Both the position numbers and the translations under genes were made by a program. The notes beneath the pieces were generated by a model. It saw only the letters and a list, made by a program, of their open reading frames with translations. It was not told the origin of the DNA and did not search any database. Of a stretch of 64,000 bases of DNA, positions 37,823 through 49,475 are shown in pieces; within the stretch, counting starts at the first letter, position 1; each line of letters begins with the position of its first letter. The stretch comes from Schistosoma haematobium (lineage: Eukaryota; Platyhelminthes; Trematoda; Strigeidida; Schistosomatidae): the NCBI RefSeq assembly GCF_000699445.3, contig NC_067200.1, positions 17,304,510 to 17,368,509 of the forward strand, written 5' to 3'.

Positions 37823-40800
37823 AATTGGCGACGGGGATGGGATTCGAACCCACGCGGGGAAACCTCCTGCTCCTTGCTGGCAATGTGGTGCATGGCACTA
37901 CGTTCGAAACTGCCCATTTAATCAACATCGATGCAAGAAGTGTAAGGTTATTGGTCATAGGGATGGTTTTTGTCTGACGAAGAAGACTCCAAGTCAATCC
38001 AGAAATACCAAAAGACCCTTCCTAGATCCCGCACCAATTCATTGAGCTTAGTATCTTCGTGTCAAAGCTCATCACCAAGTCAGAGAAAATTTATTACTGT
38101 TAACATTAATGGGCATTCATCTAAATTACAAATAGATACAGCATCAGATGTCACTATCCTTTCTCGTAAGACTTGGATCAAAATGGGCAGCCCAAACTTG
38201 CAGCATACAACGCAAAAGCCTCGTACTGCGTGTGGTAACTACCTTCACCTGCTAGGACAAATGGAATGTACAGTCACTTTCCGTGATTTGGCATTTGTTG
38301 GGGTATGCTACATAACGCCAGCTGACCTAAATTTACTCGGGTTAGATTGGTTCGACCACTTAAATTTAGCTGATGTCCCGTTGAATACCATATGCAACCT
38401 GGTATCACAACCCCAACTACGACAACAACCACACGACTTGGAAGTTTATACGAGGAACCTAATGACGCAGTTTTCAACTATTTTCCAACCTGGATTGGGT
38501 CGCTGCTCTGCCATGAAAGCAACACTTCGATTGAAAACTGGGGCTAAGCCTGTTTTTCGCCCAAAGAGACCTGTCCCTTATGCAACATTACAAACAGTAG
38601 ATGAAGAGTTGAACCGCCTTCAACAACAAGGAGTTATCACTCCCGTTTCCTACTCTGCATGGGCAGCACCTATTGTGGTTATTAAGAAGGCCAACGGCAC
38701 GATACGTATATGTGCTGACTTTTCAACAGGTCTCAATGCAGCTCTAGAACAACATCATTATCCCCTGCCTGTTCCCGCAGACCTATTTACCATGCTGAAT
38801 GGGGGAAGATTTTTCGCTAAGCTGGATCTAGCTGATGCTTATTTGCAAGTGGAAGTAGATGAAGCATCAAGAGAGCTGTTAACTATCAATACTCATCGTG
38901 GTTTGTTCCAGTATAACCGTCTACCTTTCGGAGTCAAAACTGCACCATCTATTTTCCAGCAACTAATGGATACCATCCTATCAGGTATCTCGGGAGTCGC
39001 GGCTTATTTGGATGACATTTTAATTGTAGCAACGACATTAGAACAGCTACGAGAACGCACGACACTGGTACTGCAACGCATCAGTGACAACGGTTTCCGG
39101 TTACGCCTAGAGAAATGCCAGTTTTATTTGCAGTCGGTAAAATACTTGGGGTTCATTTTCGATGCCGACGGCCGCAGGCCGGATCCTGAGAATATCCGAG
39201 CTATCAAACTGATGCCAACTCCTACTAATGTCTCGTCACTACGTTCCTTCCTGGGACTTGTCAGCTATTACTCAGCGTTCGTTCCATCGATGCATGATAT
39301 TCGCGCCCCACTGAATAGCTTACTGCAGAAGAACAGCTCTTGGAACTGGACTAAACAGTGTGACGCTGCCTTTTGTAAACTGAAGTCCATTATTAGTTCG
39401 GAATTGCTGTTGACACACTACGATCCAGCCATGCCGACCATCGTAGCTGCAGACGCTTCCGCCTATGGCCTAGGCGCTGTTATCTCCCATCAGTTCCCGG
39501 ATGCATCGGAAAAAGCCGTTATGCATGCTGCCCGCACACTAACCCCAGCAGAAAAAAATACAGCCAGATAGAAAAAAGCGCTTGCGCTTGTGTTTGCTGT
39601 GCGCCGTTTCCACAAGTTCCTGTACGGTCGGAGATTCACGCTTCTCACAGATCACAAGCCTTTACTCGCAATATTCGGGTCGAAATCTGGCATTCCAGCT
39701 CATTCAGCAAATCGCCTTCAGAGATGGGCTTTAGCACTCTTGGGGTATGATTTCGAGATCCAGTACCGACGCACTCAACATATCGGTCAGGCGGATGCCT
39801 TATCACGACTCATTAGTGACCAGTTGGCGGCTGAGGAAAACACGGCAATCGCATCTCTGCTAGCGGAAGACCACGCCGAATGTTATCTGACGACCGCAAT
39901 ACGAACTTTGCCGGTATCTGCAGTGGACATACAAAATGCTTCTAAGAGCGACCCCATCATCAGGATGACTATGAGCTATGTCACCAACGGTTGGCCGACT
40001 AAGAAGTTTGATGGTGATATAAAACAGCTGTATCAGCGGCGGGATTCTCTATGCATTGTGAACGACTGCTTGATGTTCGGAGAGAGAGTGGTTGTGCCAG
40101 AATCCCTTCGTGCAAAAGTGCTGAAACAGTTCCACCTTGGTCATCCGGGGTTAGACGAATGAAATCCATAGCCAGGAGTCATGCGTATTGGCCGCTAATG
40201 GATCAACATATAACAGAATTGGTTGGGAAGTGTATGCGGTGTCAGCAAGCAGCAAAAATGAACGCCAAAGTTCCACCAGTTTCATGGCCACAACCTGATC
40301 ATCCTTGGTCCAGAATACACGTCGACTTTGCAGGCCCGATTAACGGAACCATGTATCTAGTTGTAGTCGACGCCCTTTCGAAATGGCCTGAAATCAACCC
40401 TATCATACCGCCAACGACAACTAAAACAATACAGATCCTCACAGAAATTTTCTCCCGAAATGGTATACCAGATGCCATTGTATCTGATAACGGTTCACAG
40501 TTTACCTCAAGCCAATTCCAGTCATTCTGTCAACGACTAGCCATAAAGCACTTACGCTCGCCACCATACCACCCGCAGTCGAATGGGCAAGCAGAAAGGT
40601 TTGTGGATACGTTTAAAAGAGCCTTGGCTAAAACAAAAGGAGGGGACGCCAGCAGACGCGTTGCAAAATTTCTTATACGTGTATCGAACAACACCAAATG
40701 AAACGTTGCCGGAGCGAAAGTCCCCAGCAGAGATCCTAATGGGAAGAAGACTGAAGACAATCCACAGCCTGATGCATCCAAGTAATGCACCGACACCAGT

Positions 40801-41186
40801 ACGGACAAAGTTTGAAAAGCGATCCACGTACGAAGTGGGATGTCCGATGTTTGCCCGTGATTACAGACCGACCCATAGTCCATGGACAGAAGCGCGAGTG
40901 GTCAGAAGAATTGGTCGAGTCATGTACGAAGTTGAGGTAGGCAGCGACAGGTGGCTACGCCATCGGAATCAGTTACGCAAACGGTTAGCACCAGACTGCC
41001 CATCAACAGAATCAAGTATTCCTCTTGACATCCTGCTAGACACACTCAACTTACCGGCAAACCCACCAAAAGAAAAACCTCAACAACAAGCTGAAACACG
41101 TCACAGACGGTGGCCTATCCGAGAACGGCGAGCAACAGTCAGGATGCAGGTTGACCCCAGGAAAGCCCGCTATTAAAGGGGAGGAG
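37823..41186 (+). mobile_element. Young Ty3/gypsy element body, copy 2, gag mostly deleted
   Basis: After the primer site, gag is missing except for two zinc knuckles at about 37877-37976 ('CWQCGAWHYVRNC' and 'CKKCKVIGHRDGFC'). A frame change leads into 37970-39571: protease ('KLQIDTASDVTILS', DTA active site), RT ('VPYATLQTVDEELN', 'FAKLDLADAYLQVEV', 'YLDDILIV') and the start of RNase H. The frame breaks at an A run near 39555; RNase H resumes at 39590-40162. Integrase follows at 40145-41176 ('CMRCQQAAK', 'HVDFAGPI', 'IVSDNGSQFTS'), with a frame break at a G run near 40640. It ends with a stop 11 bases before the LTR. It would make particle enzymes for retrotransposition, but lacking gag it could move only with help. 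Confidence 0.92.
37826..37854 (+). promoter_or_regulatory. Primer-binding site complementary to a tRNA 3' end
   Basis: TGGCGACGGGG followed by ATGGGATTCGAACCCACG, three bases after the LTR. The complement is CCA, discriminator G, a full 7-base acceptor strand and a full 5+7+5 T-arm with a TTCGAAT loop. G as discriminator and GACGGGG as the 5' acceptor strand suggest tRNA-Ser. The usual site is 8-18 bases, so this match of 28 is unusually long. Confidence 0.75.
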
Positions 41187-41669
41187 TGTTGGGGACGATA
41201 GATCCCCAAACTCATATTTTTAAATTTTATCTTATCGATCATCGAATCGATTAAATGCTAGATATTTTTATTGGGGTCAATTCATGAACTATCGATTAAA
41301 GGCGCAAATAGGTCAATTGATGAACTATCGATTAAATGTACAAATAGGTCAATTGATGAACTATCGATTAAATGTTCAAATAGCAGTCAATTGTTGATTA
41401 ATGTTCAAAAATCTTCCATGACAATATCGATTGTAAATATTTGTATAAATACGCTTGACTTGTATGCTTGATCTGATCTGCCTGCCTGACTTGTTATCTG
41501 CTGTTGTCTGTAGAATACACTTTCTACACCTTACCCAGACTTCTTGATCGAGTTAGCAGAGTTGGGGACAACGGACCAGAATAGGCTATCGAGTCGCTGA
41601 ATCATTGATCCTTCGTTCGTTCGAGTAAGACGCATCAGTAATCGCATTCAAGCAATAACGAAACATAAC
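41187..41669 (+). repeat. Ty3/gypsy LTR, right
   Basis: Same as 37339-37822 apart from isolated differences (for example 'aataacgaaac' for 'aataatgaaac'). The final A of the expected CA end is T here. No target-site duplication is seen against the left flank of copy 1. Confidence 0.88.
41274..41383 (+). repeat. 36-base tandem repeats in LTR (right)
   Basis: Same repeat block as at 37426-37535. Confidence 0.85.
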
Positions 41670-42585
41670 TAGTAGGTCGTGAGAAAATTGAGGAAGAACA
41701 CATGTATAAGTTTAGAATAGAGGAGGTAGTTAATACAAGTATATGTTATGCAAGGACGAGAAATGAAAGGCACCTGAAATTCCAACGGTACTTTTGACCG
41801 TCCCAGCTCGCGACTTAGCTTGGACCCAGTAACGTAATTACAAACTCAAGGTGAATGAATGCTCGCACGCCTCAGCCAAAGTTCAGTCATTTGTGATGAA
41901 AATTAAGAGTATGGCTGTTTCATTATTTTAAGTTAAAAATTTATGCTATGAGACATGTGAACTGTCTGAAGCAATTATTAGGGTGAAATTAAGATATATA
42001 TGATTTTTGAAAACCGACTAAATCTGTTTATGTTATATGGATTTCAACTAATCAGATCAAAATGATGCACGATTTATAATCAGTTGAATTTGTAAATTCT
42101 TGAGTGTGTGCTGCGAAAATCGGATATATCGAGTCACAAAATATTCATAGCAATAAATGTTAAAGCAAACGCTGAATGACCGGGTGTACTGAGAGAAAAT
42201 ACAAAGCACAATATCAGATGCAGCATTAAAAGAAAATGTTCACAGGTAAAACTAAGGGCAAACGAAACCAAGGCTTGGGTTGAACAAATATATAGTACAA
42301 CTAGTAAAAAGATGGATATAGACAATACGGGTGAACAGAGATTTAATTACATTGAGCGTCTTTTGCAAAAATTCCGACCAAAGATCTTCTTGAACTATCA
42401 ATGTGCAACATATGACGAGAAATGTAGGCGTAAAAAGCAACGAAACAACGAGTGGAAACAAAGGACATCGTGGTCTATGGAATAACGCTTAACCCTACGG
42501 TTTGCATCCTGATACATATGACTGACAGAAATACATAGAGGACTACTAATTATTCAACCATATGCTCAGACAATCAAATGATATA

Positions 42586-44260
42586 TATTCGACGATCACC
42601 CACATCGGCAGAAAACGTTAGCTGGTATAATAGTTGGCGAAACAGGCGGACGAACATACTCAGCATGGGCTCATGACGTACAGACAAATCACTCTAAAAG
42701 TACAAGTCGCCTAAACGCGTTCAAGGTTTTCACTGTGCCTTTCCTGAGATGAGGAGACACTCATATTCTAATTGGGGGCTCACAGAAAATGAAAGGGTGA
42801 CAACAGAAACTCTTGTTTACTACCAGTCTTCACTTAGTACGCATCTGTGAGCTGACCCTCAACACACGACTTCGCAACGCAGTTTTTTCGTAGTCGCTCC
42901 GTACAGCAGTGTCTATCTTCTCAGGTACTCCATCGTCTCGATGAAGCAAAGTCTCCTTAGTATATCGAACACATTCTGACGACCGAAGTTGATTTATGGG
43001 TCTGATTTCATTCGTCCAACAATAAATGCAATGTCAAGGGACCTATTTTCCTTAGTATTTTGCCGGCGTATCCTTCTTCCAACCTGTAGTACCGGAGGTG
43101 GTTTTAGGAGACCAAGAATAACCTTTCTTGAACTTAAATCATAAGCATTGGTGGCGCGTGGTGATAAAGATAAACGAGAATAGCCGACTCTGAGGATAGA
43201 ATTATTAGGAGGTGAAGGATGGATTTGATTGTGATCAAGATGATCCCGGATGCTACTAGAGGTACGAAGGTGGATGCCATCCCCAGGACACGCACACTAT
43301 GTAAAGACGCTTTTACTTGGAGGATCTGAAAGATAAACCGAAGTTATGAAGGTCTCAGTGACCTGATGTTGTCCACACAACCCAACGGACAACTGCTTAA
43401 GGCCAGTTGATGATGGCTTATCTACGGGAAGTTTCAATGTGTTAACTCCACACTTCCAAAATCTTTACGGCCGAAAGTCTGTGGAGTAAGTCAAGATTTG
43501 ACACTTTTCGCGTCGACGTTTTGTAAACCCTTCCTTCATTGTGAGAACGCAGCATCGGTGCTTGTGCTGTTGTCCGAGGGAAAACCATACATTAACCACA
43601 AACCTCCGCAATTGACAGTACTTCCCACTCGGACAGTACCTTGCTTCTCTAAGTTTTACCGTTATTCGACCGACCTAACCGGTATGGTAGAACTTAAAGG
43701 AACATGCGTCCCAGTCAACATAGGACGTTTGAAGCATTGTGAAAGGGAAATCCGACCACCACTTCAATGCAGCATCTAAAGTTTGGACGTGAATAACAGT
43801 AAGTGTCTACACTAATGCTGCGAAACACCATTTACGAAAACATGCAGGTTTTTGAACTGCTACTCTGGCGTGGTTTACAACTAAGTGAAAAATATTAAAA
43901 TGAAAACCTCGTTATTGAAAATGATGCCAATTCGGTGAATTTTTATTGACAGGGATGGCTTGTAGCACTTATTTACCATGCCTAATAGTGATCTACATTG
44001 ACAGATAATGTTTGCTGGTATGAATTGGGAAAACAGGTGGATAAACATGCTTGGCATGAGTCCATGACGTACTTAACTTTTATTGATTTGGTTTGTTGGT
44101 AGACGCACACTACCTAAAAGGGTCGAGATAACCATGACTAGTGGTTAGAGCCTATGTGTGACATAGCTAAAAACCAGCCACAATAATCCAGATGCATCTA
44201 ACTCCTACCATATTTCACCGCAACAACTTGGTTGTTCCCAAACCTGTGAGATTACACACC
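42586..44260. mobile_element. Decayed element region with direct repeats and LINE remains
   Basis: 42586-42690 and 43986-44080 are diverged direct repeats ('ggcgaaacaggcggac/gggaaaacaggtggat', 'atgacgtac'). Between them, 43110-43220 resembles 16005-16100 of the decayed LINE ('ggtgataaagataaa'). 44090-44260 resembles the SR-like LINE 3' end in plus orientation ('gactagtggttagag'). The frame at 43498-43779 has no recognisable family. Probably several layered insertions. Confidence 0.45.
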
Positions 44261-44299
44261 CATTCCAGGACCGAAGTTGGTCATGACCGATTCTATTGT

Positions 44300-46130
44300 T
44301 ATTTTAACACTATAGTTCAGACGATCTGACAATCTACAGCAATTTCCTGCACTAGAAACTATAAACCAGGTTACGCGAATTCATCTGGTATCGAACAACT
44401 AGGATATTATCGGGCGAGTAGAGTACAGTAGAAAGCAAAAACACGATCGATATATTATTGCATGGTTATAATAAGCAATTAGCCTGACTGAACGAACATA
44501 CAGTGGGATATCCCAGATGTTAGTTAACACTGACACAAAAGTAAGAGATTATAGAATGTAGTAAGACAGAAAAATCAAAAGTTTTCCTGACTAAGTACCT
44601 TCAAAACATTTTACGCATACAATCGACTTCTTAAATATGATAGAACCTAACACGACCCACTTGGTTTCGACATGTGATTAGAAAACTCAACTAATAATCT
44701 AACTACCTATAGAATTTATCAGTACTGGAAGACACCGATACTTTGTGATAATGATAATCATGATAGAGCTTAAAAAGAGTTTAGGTAGTGGTCAAATACA
44801 TCATCAATAGGTTGCCAACGCACGTACATGTAGCCTAAAATAACTATCTACATGGTTCATGTACTAAGAATTGCAAAGATAATATTTTGGTGCTCAGATT
44901 AATGTGTAAGGTGGAGTTGGGTCTGAACCTATCGACCGTTTACACTAGTAAGTCATTGACTCAAGATACAAATGTTACATCATAACGGTTGAAATTACAA
45001 AGCAGACAAGCAAACTTTCAAGTTAGAAATAATCGGCTTTCTATAATCATATCAAGGATATTCAATAGTACGTACAGCAAAGTACATTTACAGACATATG
45101 CAAAATATCTTCCAAAAGTTTGCAAAAACAACAGATGCCAAAAATTAAATCACAATGGAATAAGACTCTAAAATAGAGAAAACATAAGGGAAAATTAAGA
45201 CAATACAACTGATGTAAACAATAGAAGTACTTATATCTGACCAATTTACTTTCAATATAGTGAAAAATGAAAGTTTTCACAAGATATTTTATATATGGAA
45301 TTGTTACCTGTTGCATCCATGTGAGACCTATTTTATTTAACATCACAGTTCAGTGAGTCGAACAACTTAACCAATTAACTGGAAGATGTAGTAACAGTGC
45401 AACCAAGGGGAATAGTCATTTAGGAATGGCGACAAGGTGTTCGGAATAAAATGTTAGCTCGAGTTACTATATATAGTTTATTGCTTAACAGAAACAAATT
45501 GTTTACTTTGTAAATTTTAGTGAACTGGAAGTAATTTCTTATTTACATTATTCGTAACAAAAGAATCCGTAAAAATTAAACTTGGATGCTTCAACAACAC
45601 AGGATCAATGATGTTAGTTATGTCTATAACGAACCAATTAAGTTGCTGCTACCTACCACGTCAACCTGATCTGGTGTGCCTGTAGACTATTCCTGTTGCA
45701 TATGACCTACCGATTAAAGGATATCATTGTTCTATCATATCTGTGTGACTGCGACTCATATTTTTATTCGTTTCGATCAGACACGCAATACTCGTCGAAA
45801 GTTTTGAGCGTTTCACTTAACGACTATAATTCCTTTGATTATTGTATTAATCAAATTGTTACTTTTACGTTTAGAACAGATCAAGTTTAAAGCCAAGTTG
45901 TCTTTGTTCTGATTATAGCTTTCACATAGACTCTGGATCGTTAGTTTCACGTTTACAGTACCGGTAGAGTACTTGTAAGACTAATTAAATCCTACAAAGC
46001 TCCGACCATTATCTCATCAGAAATTCATACCTTGAATGCTGTTAAATGTCAACGGAGAAGAATCATAAGGCTGATCAGATTCCTGAACTGTCTCACCACT
46101 ATCTAAAAACTCAGTGATGACTAGTTTGAA
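44300..46130. other. No recognised feature
   Basis: About 1.8 kb of AT-rich sequence with only short frames and no repeat that I could pair elsewhere in the window. Confidence 0.4.
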
Positions 46131-46139
46131 GGAGATGGC

Positions 46140-47010
46140 TACCGAATGGCTTCCTCGTTAGAGTTAGAATTAGCTAAAGTACGCTTAGCTCAGACAGAAA
46201 AGAAATTGAGCTGGATAGGTTACGTCAAAGAGGAAGAGAACATTATAGTCAAGCTATAGCTGACAAGGTGATGTCGTACGAGTCTACAACTGCCTCAGGT
46301 GGAGTTAATCTCCCTACTGGAAAAGACAATCATATCTAAAACTTCAGACCTACCAAAGAAAGATCATAAGGTTTGATGGTAATCCCATGGACTATTTTAG
46401 TTTCATACAGAATTTCGAAGATTGCTTCAATGAAAACGTTGGATGCCGATCTAGGTTAAACTATTTGATTCAGTATGGTGATGATGAAGCCAAGGCTACT
46501 ATTGCTCATTGTGTCTTGCTTGAACCAGAAGGCTGTCCCAAGACGTTAGAGTCTCTCAAAGAATCATTCGGTCAGAAGCACATCGTAGCCCGTTAATTTA
46601 TTGATAAGATGCCGAACATCCCTGCAATTAAATAGACTGTTCCATATAATTTAAGAAGACTGTCTCGTGAGATGCAGATTTGTGAACACTCACATAGATG
46701 AACTATGTATTCCACAAAGACTATCAAGAATGTTTTTGAAACTCTCACTACACTTACAAAGAAAATGGGTGAAAATGCCCTGTCAAATTTTTAAAATGGA
46801 TAGAGAACCTTTACTTAAGGACCTTTGTGAGTTTGTGAAAGAGCGGTCGGATACTGCTAATACCGGATACGGATTACTTGTCCATGGAGATCACTCACCA
46901 AAGGCAGTGAGGCTGTTTCTACTAAAAGAAACCTCGACTCAAAGTATAAGGCGAGTGTAGTTCCCTAGTACGAGTAAGTCTGATATCCCCTACATGTAAG
47001 ACCAAGCACT
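46140..47010 (+). pseudogene. BEL/Pao-type gag remnant
   Basis: Starts with 'LELELAKVRLAQTEKKL' (coiled-coil-like, about 46155-46215). After stops it continues at 46387-46596 with 'YFSFIQNFEDCFNE', 'RLNYLIQYGDDEAKATIAH' and 'SLKESFGQKHIVAR', the central gag region of BEL/Pao elements of flatworms and other animals. Further broken frames run to about 47010. No pol or LTR was found, and a family A repeat follows directly. Confidence 0.7.
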
Positions 47011-47127
47011 CTTGGGTTGTCATCTTTATTATGTACAGAAAACCACCCTTAGATCAATATGGAAGGTTTGGAGATAATAATACAAATGAGGGGATGAAGT
47101 TTGTAACAAAAAAGCTGTGCAATGCCC

Positions 47128-47672
47128 CCAAATGCCCTAGTACGGCCGAGAGTGGGGAGTCCGCTCTCCCTCTCGAAATGCTCTCACATGGCTACGCGTA
47201 TACAGCCTCTGCCGGGAAGCCATATGCATACAGTCATTCCCAAGGAAGTCTTACTCAATGTCTTCTCGCACCACGAGTGTTGTTTACGAAATTGAGAGTA
47301 TTAAAGGCGAACGTCCGGCGGTCTAACCGGGTTGGTGGACATGGAGAGTCCACCTAGGGGAGTTGGGAAACCCTGGTTTCAGACCAATGGTGCATATGGG
47401 CTCCAGTATCCTGAAGAAACAAATGGTGTATGAACCAATCTTTGGTCACCGGCTACCATGGGACTGCATCTCCTTACGATGTTCCACTGCCTTGTGGATC
47501 AGACCTTTAGGTCGAAGGCTCCGGTGTGACTCCCTAAGAAAACCACCTGCTCCAGTTTTGGCACCCTGGCAGTATCACATCCCCCACATATATCAAATGA
47601 GATTTGTGTGGTACATATGTATTTGGTGCCTCCGTGTACCAATATCTATGCGTTAAGATGAATAAATAAATA
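47128..47672 (+). repeat. Dispersed retroposon family A, copy 3
   Basis: The longest copy, from 'gtacggccgagagtggggag' to the AATAAATAAATAAA tail. It contains the segment around 47340-47420 that copy 1 lacks. The best-conserved block is 47435-47560 ('tggtcaccggctaccatggg'). Confidence 0.7.
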
Positions 47673-49475
47673 AAGTTAAGCAATGTGTCTGTAGGCCAGT
47701 CATGATTAAAACACTTAACACCAGTTGGAAGTCCACCAGTTATACCAGTACGTCACAACTTCACAAAATTATGCACTACGCATAATCTTCATACATAGTG
47801 CAAAAAGTGCTGAGGCGGTTTAAATAACCAGAAAATGCCACGTTTCCAAAACTTCCTTGTTTTGCCGCCAAATTTCATCACGTCAAGTCTTCTAATTTCG
47901 TCTCAGCTGTAGACGCTACCCTAGTTAGACTGTTACTTTTATAATGTATTTTGCTACGATTTCAAGGGTTTCGCTGATGCAGTGGCTGTTCACCGAGTCT
48001 AGTCTTCCCTGGTCATTCTAGGAAATCTCCCGGACAGAATTCACCATTACTTTGAGTTAAAAGACGACTTGTTGGTATTGGCGACCACAGTGTCCAAGCT
48101 AATAGTACTAATTAACTGGCAAAATATTAGCAAGTTTAAACTTGTGCTGAGTCAGTAACCTAAGCAACATCAAGACAAATCATTGTCAGTATTAATCTAA
48201 AAACAACTCTATATAAGAAACTAGTGGAAGTTAAGGATTAAATTGTCATGAAATTGAGATATCTTAGATTTTACGGGTAAAATAGAGAAAACCTGAATCA
48301 CTGGATTGTAGATTTATATATTTGTTTGCCGGCCGCTAACAATTACGATAAAACGTGCCTTTAACTAAAGTAACTAGTTGAAACATGTCAATAAGCAAAT
48401 ATACATGAGTTTCATGACTCGATGCGATAAAATCAGTGTTTTTAGTGGGGTCGGTTTGAAGTGGTAAAAGTTAGCTAAAATATGTTCAACATACAGTGAT
48501 GCATATTTGCAGAAATTATGAAGGGAATTAACGGACCACAATACGCGATTAGCACGAGAAGTAGAAAATTATTAATATAATATGAAACTGTTCTCATGCT
48601 AGTAAATCAGGTTGACAAGTTATGAGAAAACTTATATCAATGATATTAGAGGCCATCCGGTTATGAACTTCTGGTGTCTTGATATTTCTATGAACTAAGG
48701 TTACTATTGATTATTTATTAGTACGCTTCTAATGTATGGCCAAAACATTCACTGGAGTGATGAGAAACAACAAGCAGGTTGAACATAAAAATACTGGCTA
48801 CCGAAATGAACGACTTGATAATTCGTCTGTAATAAAATAAGACATGTCGAATTACATGTCTTCAAAAACACTTGTGCACTCTTTGAGAAACGCTAAGTGC
48901 TTCAAAATGATGCGAACGTGCACTTGGTTAATATTAATGCTCATCGAAATTTTGTTTAATATTAGCTAGTAATTATCATATTATTAAATCAAGTTTCTAT
49001 AGAGACGTAATAAGCTCGAAAATAGTTCGCAACATTAATCGACTTCATCACTACAGTTCATTTAAAATCTGGACATAAAGAACAGTTTCTGACCTGGTTT
49101 GGGGATTCATTGAGTAACAGTTTCCTACTTTAGTTAATTAGAGAGACGGAGTAATCACCTCCGAGTGTAAGCGGTGTACACCTGGTTTTACTCTTAACTC
49201 AGTTGACTCCACAGATTGCTGATGTTTGGATGAAATAAGTAAAGGAAAATGTGAAGTTTAGTTGTGTTTCAAACGAACTACCTAATATTATTACAAAACA
49301 ATTATTTTGTGGTATTATTATAGTTAGTGATCAGTTACTTATAATTATGTTTATGAGTTGCAGACGTTTAGATATAAATCGGTAAAGGTTATTCATGACA
49401 TCTTTTGAGTGGCTGAATCATTTATTAGCATTTCCACAAACAACTTACCGATATTAAATAGTATGAGAACAGGAG
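47673..49475. other. No recognised feature
   Basis: About 1.8 kb before the last exon of the minus-strand synthetase gene. It should include that gene's 3' untranslated region. I found no frames or paired repeats. Confidence 0.4.

Noticed and set aside
37826..37854. tRNA gene
   Set aside because: Only the complement of the 3' end and T-arm is present, and it stands where a gypsy primer-binding site belongs.
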